A DNA stretch of 64,000 bases. It comes from Chloroflexota bacterium (GTDB taxonomy: Bacteria > Chloroflexota > UBA6077 > SHYK01). The first letter of the stretch is position 1. Every line of letters begins with the position of its first letter. Shown piece by piece: positions 9,064-17,880 of this stretch. The notes beneath the pieces were generated by a model. It searched no databases. It was given only the letters and a program-made list of their open reading frames with translations, and was not told the DNA's origin. The position numbers and the translations under genes are program-made. The stretch covers positions 310,001 to 374,000 of the forward strand of contig SHYK01000002.1 in assembly GCA_009692845.1 (NCBI GenBank). Direction: 5' to 3'.

Positions 9064-10335
9064 TCACAGCGTCTCCGCGAACGGCAGGGAGCGGTTGACG
9101 TCTTTGTCGCCCCGCCCGGACAGGATGATCAGTACCAGCGAGCCAGGGGCGAAGCGCTGGGGGTTGTCCGCCACGTAGGCGACGGCATGGGCCGATTCCA
9201 GGGCCGGCATGATGCCCTCAGTAGAGGACAGGAGGCGGAAGCCGCGAATGGCCGCCTCATCTTCGATCGACACATATTGGGCGCGGCCGGAGGTCTTCAG
9301 GAAGGCGTGCTCGGGTCCGACTCCCGGGTAATCCAGGCCGGCCGAGATACTGTGGGTGCCCAGGATCTGCCCGTCCGCATTTTGGAGGACGAGCGAGCGA
9401 GTGCCGTGCAGAATCCCGATCGAGCCGGCCGAAAGAGTCGCCGCATGCGCGCCAGATGCGATCCCGCTGCCGCCCGCCTCGACCCCGATCAGGGCCACCC
9501 CGGCATCTTCCACAAACGGCATGAATCCACCAATGGCGTTGCTGCCGCCCCCCACGCAGGCCACGACTGCATCGGGAAGGTGACTGAATTGCTCCAGGCA
9601 TTGCCGGCGGGCCTCCCAGCCAATCACCGATTGGAAGTCGCGCACCATGAGGGGGTAGGGATGGGGGCCGGTGGCGGAGCCCAGCATATAGTAGGTGGAC
9701 TCGACGTTCGTGCACCAATCGCGGAATGCCTCATTGATCGCGTCCTTGAGCGTCCGAGTACCGGAGTCGACCGGTCGGACCTCCGCCCCGAGCAGCTGCA
9801 TCCGATAGACGTTGAGCGCCTGGCGCTCGATGTCCTCGGTGCCCATGTAGACCACGCATTCCAGTCCCAGCTTGGCGCACACGGTGGCTGCCGCGACTCC
9901 GTGCTGGCCTGCGCCGGTTTCAGCAATGATGCGCTGGCGTCCCATGCGTCGAGCCAACAGGCCTTGCCCGAGGGCGTTGTTGATCTTGTGGGCGCCAGTG
10001 TGGGCCAGATCCTCGCGCTTGAGGACTACTTGGATATCGCCGAGACCCTGGCTGAATCGCTCAGCTAGGTAGACCGGAGTAGGGCGACCGGCGAAGGAAC
10101 GCCCAACCCCATCGAGCTCGCGCCAGAAAGCGAGGTCCTCTCGGGCTTCCAGGTAGGCCCGGCGCAGGTCATCGACCGCCGGGACGATGACTTCGGGGAT
10201 GAAAGCCCCGCCGAAATCGCCAAAATGGCCGTCAACGCCTTGCTCGTGGATGGTGCGGATGAGCCCCGGATGCCAGAACGGCGCGTTGGGGCGAAAGGTC
10301 TCCGAGTGGCTCGTCGTAACTGGATCCTGGGTCAT
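9064..10335 (-). CDS. trpB: Tryptophan synthase beta subunit
   Basis: PLP enzyme condensing indole and serine to tryptophan. The PLP lysine is in the HTGAHKINN motif (about residue 115), followed by AETGAGQHG and the glycine-rich phosphate-binding [11 protein letters not shown]. The length of 423 residues is slightly long because of an N-terminal extension before the DFGGAFIPE segment, which in most TrpB is near the start. The start ATG overlaps the trpF stop as ATGA. Confidence 0.97.
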   Translation of the reverse strand: MTQDPVTTSHSETFRPNAPFWHPGLIRTIHEQGVDGHFGDFGGAFIPEVIVPAVDDLRRAYLEAREDLAFWRELDGVGRSFAGRPTPVYLAERFSQGLGDIQVVLKREDLAHTGAHKINNALGQGLLARRMGRQRIIAETGAGQHGVAAATVCAKLGLECVVYMGTEDIERQALNVYRMQLLGAEVRPVDSGTRTLKDAINEAFRDWCTNVESTYYMLGSATGPHPYPLMVRDFQSVIGWEARRQCLEQFSHLPDAVVACVGGGSNAIGGFMPFVEDAGVALIGVEAGGSGIASGAHAATLSAGSIGILHGTRSLVLQNADGQILGTHSISAGLDYPGVGPEHAFLKTSGRAQYVSIEDEAAIRGFRLLSSTEGIMPALESAHAVAYVADNPQRFAPGSLVLIILSGRGDKDVNRSLPFAETL

Positions 10336-10961
10336 AGCCGAGCCAATTCGGTGTCGGCGCTGCGAACCGCGGCGAGAAACGCGCGAATGAGGTCAAGGCT
10401 TTTGGTGCCATTGGCCTCCACGCCGGAGCTGACGTCAACGCCCCACGGGCGGGCCACCGTGATGGCGGTTTCAACGTTGTCCGGGGTCAGCCCGCCGGCC
10501 AGGAACCCGTCGGCTACCAGGGCGCGGACGGTGCTCCAGTCGTAGGTGACCCCGGTGCCGCCGTACTGCCCGCTCACGTTGGCATCGACCAGCAGGCGCT
10601 CGGCACCCCATTCCGAAGGTGCGCTGCAGGGCGCCCCGACCCGCACCGCTTTGAATACCGGGGCTTCGACGGTGCGAATGAAGTCGGGCGGCTCGTCTCC
10701 GCTGCACTGGACGACGTCCACCTTCGCTCGATGAACGATGGCGTTCACCACCTCAATCGGCTCGTTCACTACCACGCCAACCGCCTTCCAGCCGGTCGGG
10801 TGTTCCTGGCGGAGCTCATCGATCAGATGGGTTGCCTCATCAACGTCGATGGCCCGCGGACTAGCGGCATAGAACATGAACCCGAGATAGTCGGCGCCGG
10901 CGTCGAGCGCGGTGAGCCCCGCCTGGAGGGTCTTGATGCCGCAAATTTTGACCTTGGTCAT
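10332..10961 (-). CDS. trpF: Phosphoribosylanthranilate isomerase
   Basis: Catalyses the Amadori rearrangement of N-(5-phosphoribosyl)anthranilate. The N-terminal VKICGIKT carries the catalytic cysteine and the later [10 protein letters not shown] region is the phosphate-binding end of the TIM barrel. The length of 209 residues is usual. It is coupled by ATGA overlaps with both trpC upstream and trpB downstream. Confidence 0.95.
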   Translation of the reverse strand: MTKVKICGIKTLQAGLTALDAGADYLGFMFYAASPRAIDVDEATHLIDELRQEHPTGWKAVGVVVNEPIEVVNAIVHRAKVDVVQCSGDEPPDFIRTVEAPVFKAVRVGAPCSAPSEWGAERLLVDANVSGQYGGTGVTYDWSTVRALVADGFLAGGLTPDNVETAITVARPWGVDVSSGVEANGTKSLDLIRAFLAAVRSADTELARL

Positions 10962-11758
10962 ACCGGGCTCGGCCTCCCGAGCAGCTCGCGCACCTTGGCG
11001 GCCGGATCGATAGCGGTCACCAGCGCTGACCCTACCAGGACGGCGTGGACGCCGGCCGCCTGGAGCCGCTGGACGTCGGCCCGAGTGCTGATGCCGCTCT
11101 CGCCGATCACCAGGGTTCCATCCGGGATCAGTGGTCGCAGTTGCTCTGTGGTGGCGAGATCCACCTGAAAGGTGGCGAGGTTGCGATTGTTAATGCCAAT
11201 GATCGGGACGTGCAGTGCCACGGCGCGTCTCGTTTCTTCCTCCGAGTGGACCTCGACGATCGCGTCGAGACCGAGGGAATCGGCGGTGTCCAGGCAGGCG
11301 CTGATTTGCTCATCGGACAGCATCGAGACAATCAGCAGTACGGCGTCGGCCCCTAGAGTGCGAGCCTCGTAAATCTGGTAGCTGGAGATGGTGAAGTCCT
11401 TCCGCAAAAGTGGCGCGGTGACCCGCGTCCGTAGCTCGCGAAGATCGGAGTCGCGGCCGGAGAAGAAGCGCTCGTCGGTCAACACCGAGACCGCTGAAGC
11501 GCCGGCCTCCACATAGCTGCTGCCCAGCGCGGTGGCATCCGCATCCGGGCGTAGGGCGCCGGCCGAAGGTGAGCTGCGCTTGACCTCGGCAATCAGGGCG
11601 ATTCCGTCAGCAGCGGCGGCAGCGGCGAGGGTCTTGGCGAAGGGCTGGCCCTTAGCGGCTGAGCCGCAAGCGCCAATGAGCTCACTCAGAGGATGCCTGG
11701 CCTCCCGATCCGCCACCTCCTGCTCTTTGTGAGCGCGGATCTCGTCCAGGATGGTCAC
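10958..11758 (-). CDS. trpC: Indole-3-glycerol phosphate synthase
   Basis: Closes the indole ring from CdRP in tryptophan synthesis. The IAEVKRSSPSAG motif contains the catalytic lysine, and LLRKDF and GINNRNL are the other conserved barrel-strand motifs. The length of 266 residues is normal for the monofunctional enzyme. It starts with GTG overlapping the trpD stop (GTGA). Confidence 0.96.
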   Translation of the reverse strand: MTILDEIRAHKEQEVADREARHPLSELIGACGSAAKGQPFAKTLAAAAAADGIALIAEVKRSSPSAGALRPDADATALGSSYVEAGASAVSVLTDERFFSGRDSDLRELRTRVTAPLLRKDFTISSYQIYEARTLGADAVLLIVSMLSDEQISACLDTADSLGLDAIVEVHSEEETRRAVALHVPIIGINNRNLATFQVDLATTEQLRPLIPDGTLVIGESGISTRADVQRLQAAGVHAVLVGSALVTAIDPAAKVRELLGRPSPV

Positions 11759-12783
11759 GGGGCGGCTGGCTTCAAGCGTTGAGAAGTGGCAATCACCTGG
11801 TCGAGCTTACGACCGGCGGTGCCGTCCTCGATGACCTTTCGAGCGAGGTCGATGCCCGCCTTGAGGCTGGATACGACATCCGCCGCGAAGAGCGCGGCGC
11901 CAGCGTTGAGCTCCACGACGTCCCTGAACGGACTGGGCTCCGCGGCGAACACGGTATGGGCGATTCCCGCGTTGTGAATCGGATCTCCCCCCAGGAGTGC
12001 GCCCGGCGGGACCAGATTGAAGCCGTAGTCGGTCGGGTCCAGGGTCCAGTTGCGAACGGTCCCGTCCTTCACTTCATGGACTTCGGTGGGGCCAGTAAGG
12101 GTGATCTCGTCGAGGCCGTCGCTCCCATGGACCACCAGGGCATGCTTGGAACCCATCCGGAGCAGGACCTCGGCCATTTTGGGTGCGAGGGAGGACACCG
12201 CGACCCCCAGGAGTTGGTGGCGGGCGCGGGCCGGGTTGCTGAGCGGCCCCAGGACATTGAAGACGGTCCGCACGCCGATCTCCCGGCGGGGGCCGGCCGC
12301 GCTGGCCATGGCCGGGTGATAAGCGGGGGCGAAGAGGAAACCGATGCCGGTCTCAACGATGCACTGCGTGGCTTGGAGGGGCGGAAGATCGGGGACGATG
12401 CCGAGTGCTCCCAGCAAATCGGCGCTGCCGCTCTGGCTGGTCACCGCCCGGTTGCCGTGCTTCGCCACTCGCGCCCCGGCCGCCGCTGCCACGATGGCCG
12501 CGGTGGTGGAGATGTTGAAGGTCCCTGACCCATCGCCGCCGGTGCCACAGGTGTCGAGCAGCGGCTCATCGAGGACGATCTTGAGGGAGGCGTCGCGCAT
12601 CACCCGAGCGAGGCCGACCATCTCATCGATGGTCTCGCCCTTCATGCGTAAGGCCACCGCAAAGGCCGCGATCTGGGCCGGGGTGGCATTGCCGGCCACG
12701 ATGTCCTCCATTGCGGCGGTCGCTTCTTCTTCTGAAAGATTGATATTCTCGACGACCTTGGCTAGTGCCTCACGAATTCCCAT
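11755..12783 (-). CDS. trpD: Anthranilate phosphoribosyltransferase
   Basis: Joins anthranilate and PRPP. The glycine-rich LDTCGTGGDGSGTFNIS motif near residue 80 is diagnostic, and GNRAVTSQSGSADLL follows. The length of 342 residues is normal. The ATG has GGGAG 6 bases upstream. A 117-base gap containing an inverted repeat separates it from trpG, whereas trpC overlaps its stop. Confidence 0.96.
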   Translation of the reverse strand: MGIREALAKVVENINLSEEEATAAMEDIVAGNATPAQIAAFAVALRMKGETIDEMVGLARVMRDASLKIVLDEPLLDTCGTGGDGSGTFNISTTAAIVAAAAGARVAKHGNRAVTSQSGSADLLGALGIVPDLPPLQATQCIVETGIGFLFAPAYHPAMASAAGPRREIGVRTVFNVLGPLSNPARARHQLLGVAVSSLAPKMAEVLLRMGSKHALVVHGSDGLDEITLTGPTEVHEVKDGTVRNWTLDPTDYGFNLVPPGALLGGDPIHNAGIAHTVFAAEPSPFRDVVELNAGAALFAADVVSSLKAGIDLARKVIEDGTAGRKLDQVIATSQRLKPAAP

Positions 12784-12812
12784 CTCGCTCCCTTCCGGAC
12801 TTTGCCTGAAAG

Positions 12813-12835
12813 CCCTCCCCCTCGACAGGGGAGGG
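12813..12835. repeat. Intra-operon inverted repeat between trpG and trpD
   Basis: CCCTCCCC and GGGGAGGG form a perfect 8-bp stem around the 7-base loop CTCGACA, followed by G-rich sequence. It lies in the only long gap inside the upstream part of the trp operon, about 30 bases before trpD. There is no T-tract on the transcribed strand. It could be a REP-like intergenic repeat or a processing or attenuation hairpin. Confidence 0.5.
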
Positions 12836-12900
12836 TACGCGGTGGTCTGGGGTGCGGCTGGGGGTGCTTCCGCGTTCGTAGCGTATCAATTTATGATGGT

Positions 12901-13517
<617 letters not shown>

Positions 13518-13521
<4 letters not shown>

Positions 13522-15086
13522 GGGGCTGCCTGGGCGGCGACGGTCGCTTCTCCATGGCTCTGCGGCTGGGCCAACGCCTCGGCTAGCCGGAGCGCGGTCA
13601 GCATTCCTTGCGCTTTGGAAACGGTCTCTTCGTATTCTTCGGCGGGATCCGAATCGGCCACGATACCACCACCAGCCTGGACGTGGGCCACTCCATCTTT
13701 GAGCACCAGCGTCCGAATGGTGATGGCGGTTTCCATGCTGCCGCTGTATCCAAAGTAGCCGATTGCCCCGGCATAGGGGCCTCGGCCTTCCGCCTCCAGC
13801 TCAGAAATGATCTGCATGGCGCGAATCTTCGGCGCTCCGGACACCGTGCCGGCCGGAAAGCAGGCCCGCAACGCGTCCAGCGGGCTCAAGTCGGCGCGCA
13901 GGCGCCCGTTGACGTGAGTGACCAGGTGCATGACGTGGGAGTAGCGCTCGATGAACATCAAGCCATCGACCGCCACCGTTCCTGGAATCGCGACCCGGCC
14001 GACGTCATTACGGCCGAGATCGACCAGCATGATATGCTCGGCGCGATCCTTTTCGCTGGCCCGCAGCTCAGCCTCCAGCGCGGCGTCTTGCTCCTCGGTC
14101 GCTCCGCGCGGCCGTGATCCCGCGATGGGATGGGTGCTGACCAGGCCGTCTTCCACGCCAACCAGGAGCTCGGGGGACGAGCCGATCAGTTGGTAGGGAC
14201 CGAAGTCGAGCAGGTACATGTAGGGCGAGGGATTGACGACCCGCAGGGCCCGGTAGAGGGCGAGCGCAGACACCGAGGTCGGGACCGAGAACCGCTGGGA
14301 GGGAACGACCTGAAAGATGTCACCCGCCGCGATGTGCTCCTTCGCCTCTAAGACCATGGCCTCATATCGCTCGCGGCTGACATTCGATTGGCCGACCGGA
14401 GCCCGCCGAGGAAGGGTGGGGATGCTCAGCAGACGGGGAGCGGTGGCGTCGGGCGGGGCGGCCTTGCGAAGGCGGTCCAGGACCCGATCGATGCGCTGCT
14501 CGGCTGCCCGGTATTCGGCCTCGAGGTCGCCATCCAAACGCGCGTGGGCCACGACCTTCAGCGTGTGGCGGACGTGGTCGAAGACGAGCAAGGTCTCACA
14601 GAACGCCAGCTCGCCCAGGGGCAGGCCGTAGGGATCAGGCCGAGTGGGTCCGATCTCCTCATAGCAACGGATCAAGTCAAAGCCGAGGAAGCCGAGCGCG
14701 CCTCCGTGGAACCGCGGCAAGCCGGGGGTAGCGACCGCGCGACGCTCTTTGAGAATGGCCTCCAGGGCGAGCAGTGGGTCTGCGCAAGGGGTGCTGTCGG
14801 TTCCGTCCGGACCCTGATGGTGGGCCATGCCGCCCTCGAAGCGCAGCGTGTCGGTCGGCTCGGTCGCCACAATGGAATAGCGCCCCTGGCGCTCGCCGCC
14901 CTCGACGCTTTCCAGCAGGAAGCTCGGGCCGTCGGATCGGAGCTTGGCGTAGGCGGAGACCGGCGTTTCGGTGTCCGCGAGGCACTCGCGATAAATTGGC
15001 AGGAGGCCGCTGCCGCGCAGGGCCAGAGCCTCCTCCAGGGTCGGAGTGCAGAAGGAAGCGGGACGGGTGCTTGGGAGGGAAGTCAT
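13518..15086 (-). CDS. trpE: Anthranilate synthase component I
   Basis: Makes anthranilate from chorismate with TrpG. The N-terminal domain has the LLES-type tryptophan-binding motif (SFLLESVEGG, about residues 52-61), which suggests feedback inhibition by tryptophan. The catalytic domain shows IAGSRPRG, the LVDLGRNDVGRVA segment and AGTVSGAPKIRAM. The length of 522 residues is normal. The ATG overlaps the trpS stop (ATGA), so the biosynthetic operon is physically fused to trpS. Confidence 0.96.
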
Positions 15087-16102
15087 GTTGAGGTGTCCGA
15101 GGTGGTCGGGAGGACGAAGCCCACACGCTCCTTCAGGCCCAGCACCTTGGGTTCGGCGAGGGCGCGGGCTTGGGCCGCCCCGGTGGCGAGCAGGCGGTCG
15201 AGGTCATCGGGCTCTTGCATCAATTGAGCGTAGCGTTCCCGGATCGGCCGCAGCGACTCGATCACCACTTCAGTGACCGCTTTCTTGAGGTCCCCGTAGC
15301 CTCGCCCCTCGAAGTTGCGCTCGACTTCGGGCGCGGACTTTCCGCTCATCAGCAGGTAGATCTGGAGGAGGTTGTTGACGCCGGCCTTCTCGGGCGCGCT
15401 GCTGAATTGGATCTCGCGCCCGCTGTCGGTGACCGCGCGACCCAGCGTGTAGCGAATCTCATCCGGCTCGTCCACGATGCCGACGGCGTGGCCGCGGGCC
15501 GGCCCGCTCTTGCTCATTTTGGCGTTCGGGTCGTCCAGGCCCATCACCCGAGCGCCCTCTTCCCTAATCACGGCTTTGGGCACGACGAAGAAGTCACCGT
15601 AGATGTGGTTGAAGCGCACGGCGATGTCGCGGGTCAGCTCGACGTGCTGGCGCTGGTCATCGCCTACCGGGACCTCGTCGGCATCGTAGAGCAGGATGTC
15701 GGCGGCCATCAGGACGGGGTAATTGAGGAGTCCGGTGCTCACCGTTTCCTGGTTGGCGGCCTTGGACTTGTACTGGGTCATTCGTTCCAGCCAGCCGAGC
15801 GGGGTGAGGCAGTTGAGGATCCAGCAAGCCTCGGCGTGCGCGCGGACATGACTCTGGACGAAGAGCGTGCTCTTTTTCGGGTCGATGCCCGCGGCCAGGA
15901 GGATCGCCGCGGTTTGGCGGGTCTGCAGGCGGAGCTGGTCGGGGTCCTGGGGCACGGTGATCGCGTGGAGGTCGACGATACAGAAGAAATTGTCCTTAGC
16001 ATCCTGGCCGAGCACCCACTGTTGGATGGCCCCGAGGTAATTGCCGATGTGCAACCGACCCGACGGCTGAATGCCGGAGAGCACCCGCGGTCTCCCGTTC
16101 AT
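15083..16102 (-). CDS. trpS: Tryptophanyl-tRNA synthetase
   Basis: Class-I synthetase charging tRNA-Trp. It has the HIGH-type motif RLHIGNYLGA near residue 15 and the KMSKS loop AKMSKSGPARG near residue 200. The ATG at 16102 gives 339 residues, the family norm, and has GGAGG 9 bases upstream. The frame stays open further upstream only because it runs through the T-box leader; that extension has no similarity and is rejected. It is the first gene of the trp operon. Confidence 0.96.
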   Translation of the reverse strand: MNGRPRVLSGIQPSGRLHIGNYLGAIQQWVLGQDAKDNFFCIVDLHAITVPQDPDQLRLQTRQTAAILLAAGIDPKKSTLFVQSHVRAHAEACWILNCLTPLGWLERMTQYKSKAANQETVSTGLLNYPVLMAADILLYDADEVPVGDDQRQHVELTRDIAVRFNHIYGDFFVVPKAVIREEGARVMGLDDPNAKMSKSGPARGHAVGIVDEPDEIRYTLGRAVTDSGREIQFSSAPEKAGVNNLLQIYLLMSGKSAPEVERNFEGRGYGDLKKAVTEVVIESLRPIRERYAQLMQEPDDLDRLLATGAAQARALAEPKVLGLKERVGFVLPTTSDTST

Positions 16103-16443
16103 CCTTTCCAACCTCCAAAGAGCGACCTGAATAGCAAAAGGCCCTCGTCCGGGGAAGGGACGAGGGCCTTTCTCGTGGTGCCACCCTTCTTCGGTTCGCC
16201 GAAACGAACCCTCTGTGCTCAGGCCATCCCATGCTCGATCCGAAAACATCGACAGGAAAGGTCCGAACACCGCACAGATAACGGTTGCGGTTCCGTCGAA
16301 GCCTACTCCTTCGCTTGCGCGAAGTCTCAGCGCCGCGACTCGAGGATCCATTCGGTAGCGCCGCTTGGGCCGGCTTACACCTCGTCCGGCTCGCTGGGCC
16401 ACGCTCGCTACGTACTTGTTCCCTTCAACGTCTTTGCTTATGT
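16103..16443 (-). promoter_or_regulatory. Tryptophan T-box riboswitch leader
   Basis: A tRNA-sensing T-box leader in front of trpS and the trp genes. In transcript order: AAGTAC of the Stem I specifier-loop side (about 16412-16417); the distal Stem I signature GCGAGCCGG...GGTGTAAGCCGGC (about 16370-16393), very like the glyQS-type leader; a specifier context GAA-TGG-ATC with TGG at 16348-16350, which is the Trp codon; and the T-box AAGGGTGGCACCACG (16173-16187), whose TGGCACC is the tRNA acceptor-end binding bulge. A terminator hairpin follows. Known mechanism: uncharged tRNA-Trp stabilises the antiterminator and turns on expression. The 5' end is inferred from the promoter. Confidence 0.93.
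16136..16171 (-). terminator. T-box intrinsic terminator
   Basis: GGCCCTCGTCC pairs with GGACGAGGGCC around the 7-base loop CTTCCCC, flanked by AAA and TTTT, directly after the T-box sequence. The 5' side of the stem (CCCT) can instead pair with the AGGG of the T-box to form the antiterminator. Confidence 0.93.
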
Positions 16444-16451
16444 CAGGGATG

Positions 16452-16481
16452 ATTATCAGTCAGTCGGTTGCGCTCTCGCAA
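16452..16481 (-). promoter_or_regulatory. Candidate promoter of the T-box/trp operon
   Basis: TTGCGA (16476-16481) and GATAAT (16452-16457) are separated by 18 bases on the minus strand and overlap the 3' end of thpR. Transcription would begin near 16443 and give a leader of about 340 bases, the right size for the T-box element. Confidence 0.5.
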
Positions 16482-17169
16482 ATTCGGATTCGGCGAGAAA
16501 GAAGGGCGCACGGTGAAGGGGGGTGTAGATCGGGCCGGTGGGGCGGAGATCGCTCTGAAATAGGACGATCTCGGCACAGGGTTGCTCGCCGGTGGCCCAG
16601 GGTTTCGCCTCTTTCAGAGCCGGACGCAGAGCAGCCGATCCTTCGAGGTCTCCTCGGCGGCGGCTCCGTCCGAGCGTTATGTGGGGACGGAAGGGCGATT
16701 TATCGAAGGTGATCCGCCTCGCATCCAGTGCATTCGTTAGCGCCTTTCGGACGTCTCCGAAAGCGTCGTAGGGTTGACAAGTGATTCCGGCCCACACGAC
16801 ATCGACCGCTGCGCGAGCACCGAAGGAGCCCAACTGCCCGGGGATGAGGGTGAATGGCTTTCGTCCCCGGGCGGCCTCCGCCAGGCTCTCGGTAATAGCG
16901 GGCAGCCCGCTCTTCGGTTGATTGCCCAGAAACGCCAAAGTGATGTGATAGGTGGAGGGTTTCGCCCACCGAACGAACCCCGGCGCGGCAACCTCCAACG
17001 CGTGCGCGGTAGCGCTGAGCCTTGCTCGCCAGGAGTCGGAGAGCTCAATCGCGACGAACATGCGCAGCGGCGCGTCCGTCGCGGAAGCGTTGGGCTCGGT
17101 GATATTGGCGTCTGCAATGGGTTCGGCCAAGGTGACTAGGGCCCTAGAAGGCTCGATGGCCTCCGTCAT
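16456..17169 (-). CDS. thpR: RNA 2',3'-cyclic phosphodiesterase (2H family)
   Basis: Member of the LigT/ThpR two-histidine phosphoesterases, which hydrolyse 2',3'-cyclic phosphate RNA ends. Both HxTx motifs are visible, YHITLAFLG and PHITLGRS, separated by the usual distance, and the protein domain starts at MFVAIELSDSW. With the ATG at 17169 the protein is 237 residues, about 36 longer than the core domain; an internal ATG at 17061 would give 201 residues. Neither has a clear ribosome site. It lies 23 bases after marR and may share its transcript. Confidence 0.85.
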   Translation of the reverse strand: MTEAIEPSRALVTLAEPIADANITEPNASATDAPLRMFVAIELSDSWRARLSATAHALEVAAPGFVRWAKPSTYHITLAFLGNQPKSGLPAITESLAEAARGRKPFTLIPGQLGSFGARAAVDVVWAGITCQPYDAFGDVRKALTNALDARRITFDKSPFRPHITLGRSRRRGDLEGSAALRPALKEAKPWATGEQPCAEIVLFQSDLRPTGPIYTPLHRAPFFLAESEFARAQPTD

Positions 17170-17192
17170 GCGGCGCTCTGGAGTGGCCGGAA

Positions 17193-17669
17193 TCAAGCCC
17201 TGGGGTTGGCATTGGCGGGCTGGGTAGCCGCTTCGTCGCGGATCGCAATCTGAGCCGCGCGGAGCGCCTCCAGACCTTCGATTAACGAACGGCGTTCTCT
17301 CGGATTCAGATGTTCGACCAGGTGGGACATTCGGTCCTCGGCGCATTCCCGAGCCGACCGGTAGACATCGGTTCCGGCTTCGGTTAGCGCCAGGCGAACC
17401 CGCCGGCGATCAACCGGGTCATCGTGGCGGTCGATCCAGCCCCGGGACACCAAGCCATCGGCTAGTTGGGTCAAGGTCGGGAGGCGGACGCCCAGTGAGC
17501 CGGCCAGCTCGGATGCCGTGCGCTCCCGGACCGCGAGGGCCCGGAGGGCCAGAAACTGGGTCGTGGCGATTTGCTCGCCTCCGGGCACAGGTACTTCCGC
17601 GCCCAGCACGCGACGGACCGCGGCGAGGAGATCAAGGATACGGGCGACTTCGGTTGGCAGTTCCGTAAT
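17193..17669 (-). CDS. MarR family transcriptional regulator, possible ATT start
   Basis: Winged-helix regulator: the N-terminal dimerisation helix, then RTASELAGSLGVRLPTLTQLADGLVSRGWI as helix-turn-helix and DPVDRRRVRLALT as the wing with the family Asp/Arg pattern. The first conventional start is GTG at 17609, but that would remove the first dimerisation helix. The frame continues upstream through ITELPTEVARILDLLAAVRR, and AGGAG (17679-17683) sits 9 bases before an ATT codon at 17667-17669. I therefore infer a rare ATT start (158 residues). A palindromic operator overlaps the 5' region, suggesting autoregulation. Ligand and targets unknown. Confidence 0.75.
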   Translation of the reverse strand: MTELPTEVARILDLLAAVRRVLGAEVPVPGGEQIATTQFLALRALAVRERTASELAGSLGVRLPTLTQLADGLVSRGWIDRHDDPVDRRRVRLALTEAGTDVYRSARECAEDRMSHLVEHLNPRERRSLIEGLEALRAAQIAIRDEAATQPANANPRA

Positions 17670-17684
17670 CGCTTCAATCTCCTA

Positions 17685-17705
17685 ACTATTTTGCGGCCAA
17701 ATAGT
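17685..17705. promoter_or_regulatory. Candidate MarR operator palindrome
   Basis: ACTATTT and AAATAGT form a perfect 7-bp dyad around a 7-base centre (TGCGGCC), ending 2 bases upstream of the marR ribosome site. The A/T-rich arms stand out from the GC-rich surroundings. Size and position fit a MarR-family binding site that would block its own transcription. Confidence 0.65.
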
Positions 17706-17880
17706 GTGCCAGCAACGAGGGCAGTGTCAAGGAGAAGAGGAAGGCCCAGCCGCACCCCACCACCGCGGCCCCGCCTGGCCCATTTAACTCGGGGACTCCG
17801 CCCCCGAACCCCCGGCAGGCTCGTCGAGCCCGGTGACGCCCGTCTCGGGAATCGTTCGCTGCCTCAGAGGATTGAAGGCG

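Noticed and set aside
8911-10068. Long plus-strand frame opposite trpB
   Set aside because: trpB is unmistakable on the other strand; the antisense frame lacks any known motif.
16103-16402. N-terminal extension of TrpS by 100 residues
   Set aside because: The extension corresponds to the T-box leader and its terminator; the true start at 16102 has a ribosome site and gives the normal size.
15170-16516. Long plus-strand frame covering trpS and the T-box
   Set aside because: It crosses a structured leader and a certain tRNA synthetase gene; no protein similarity is seen.
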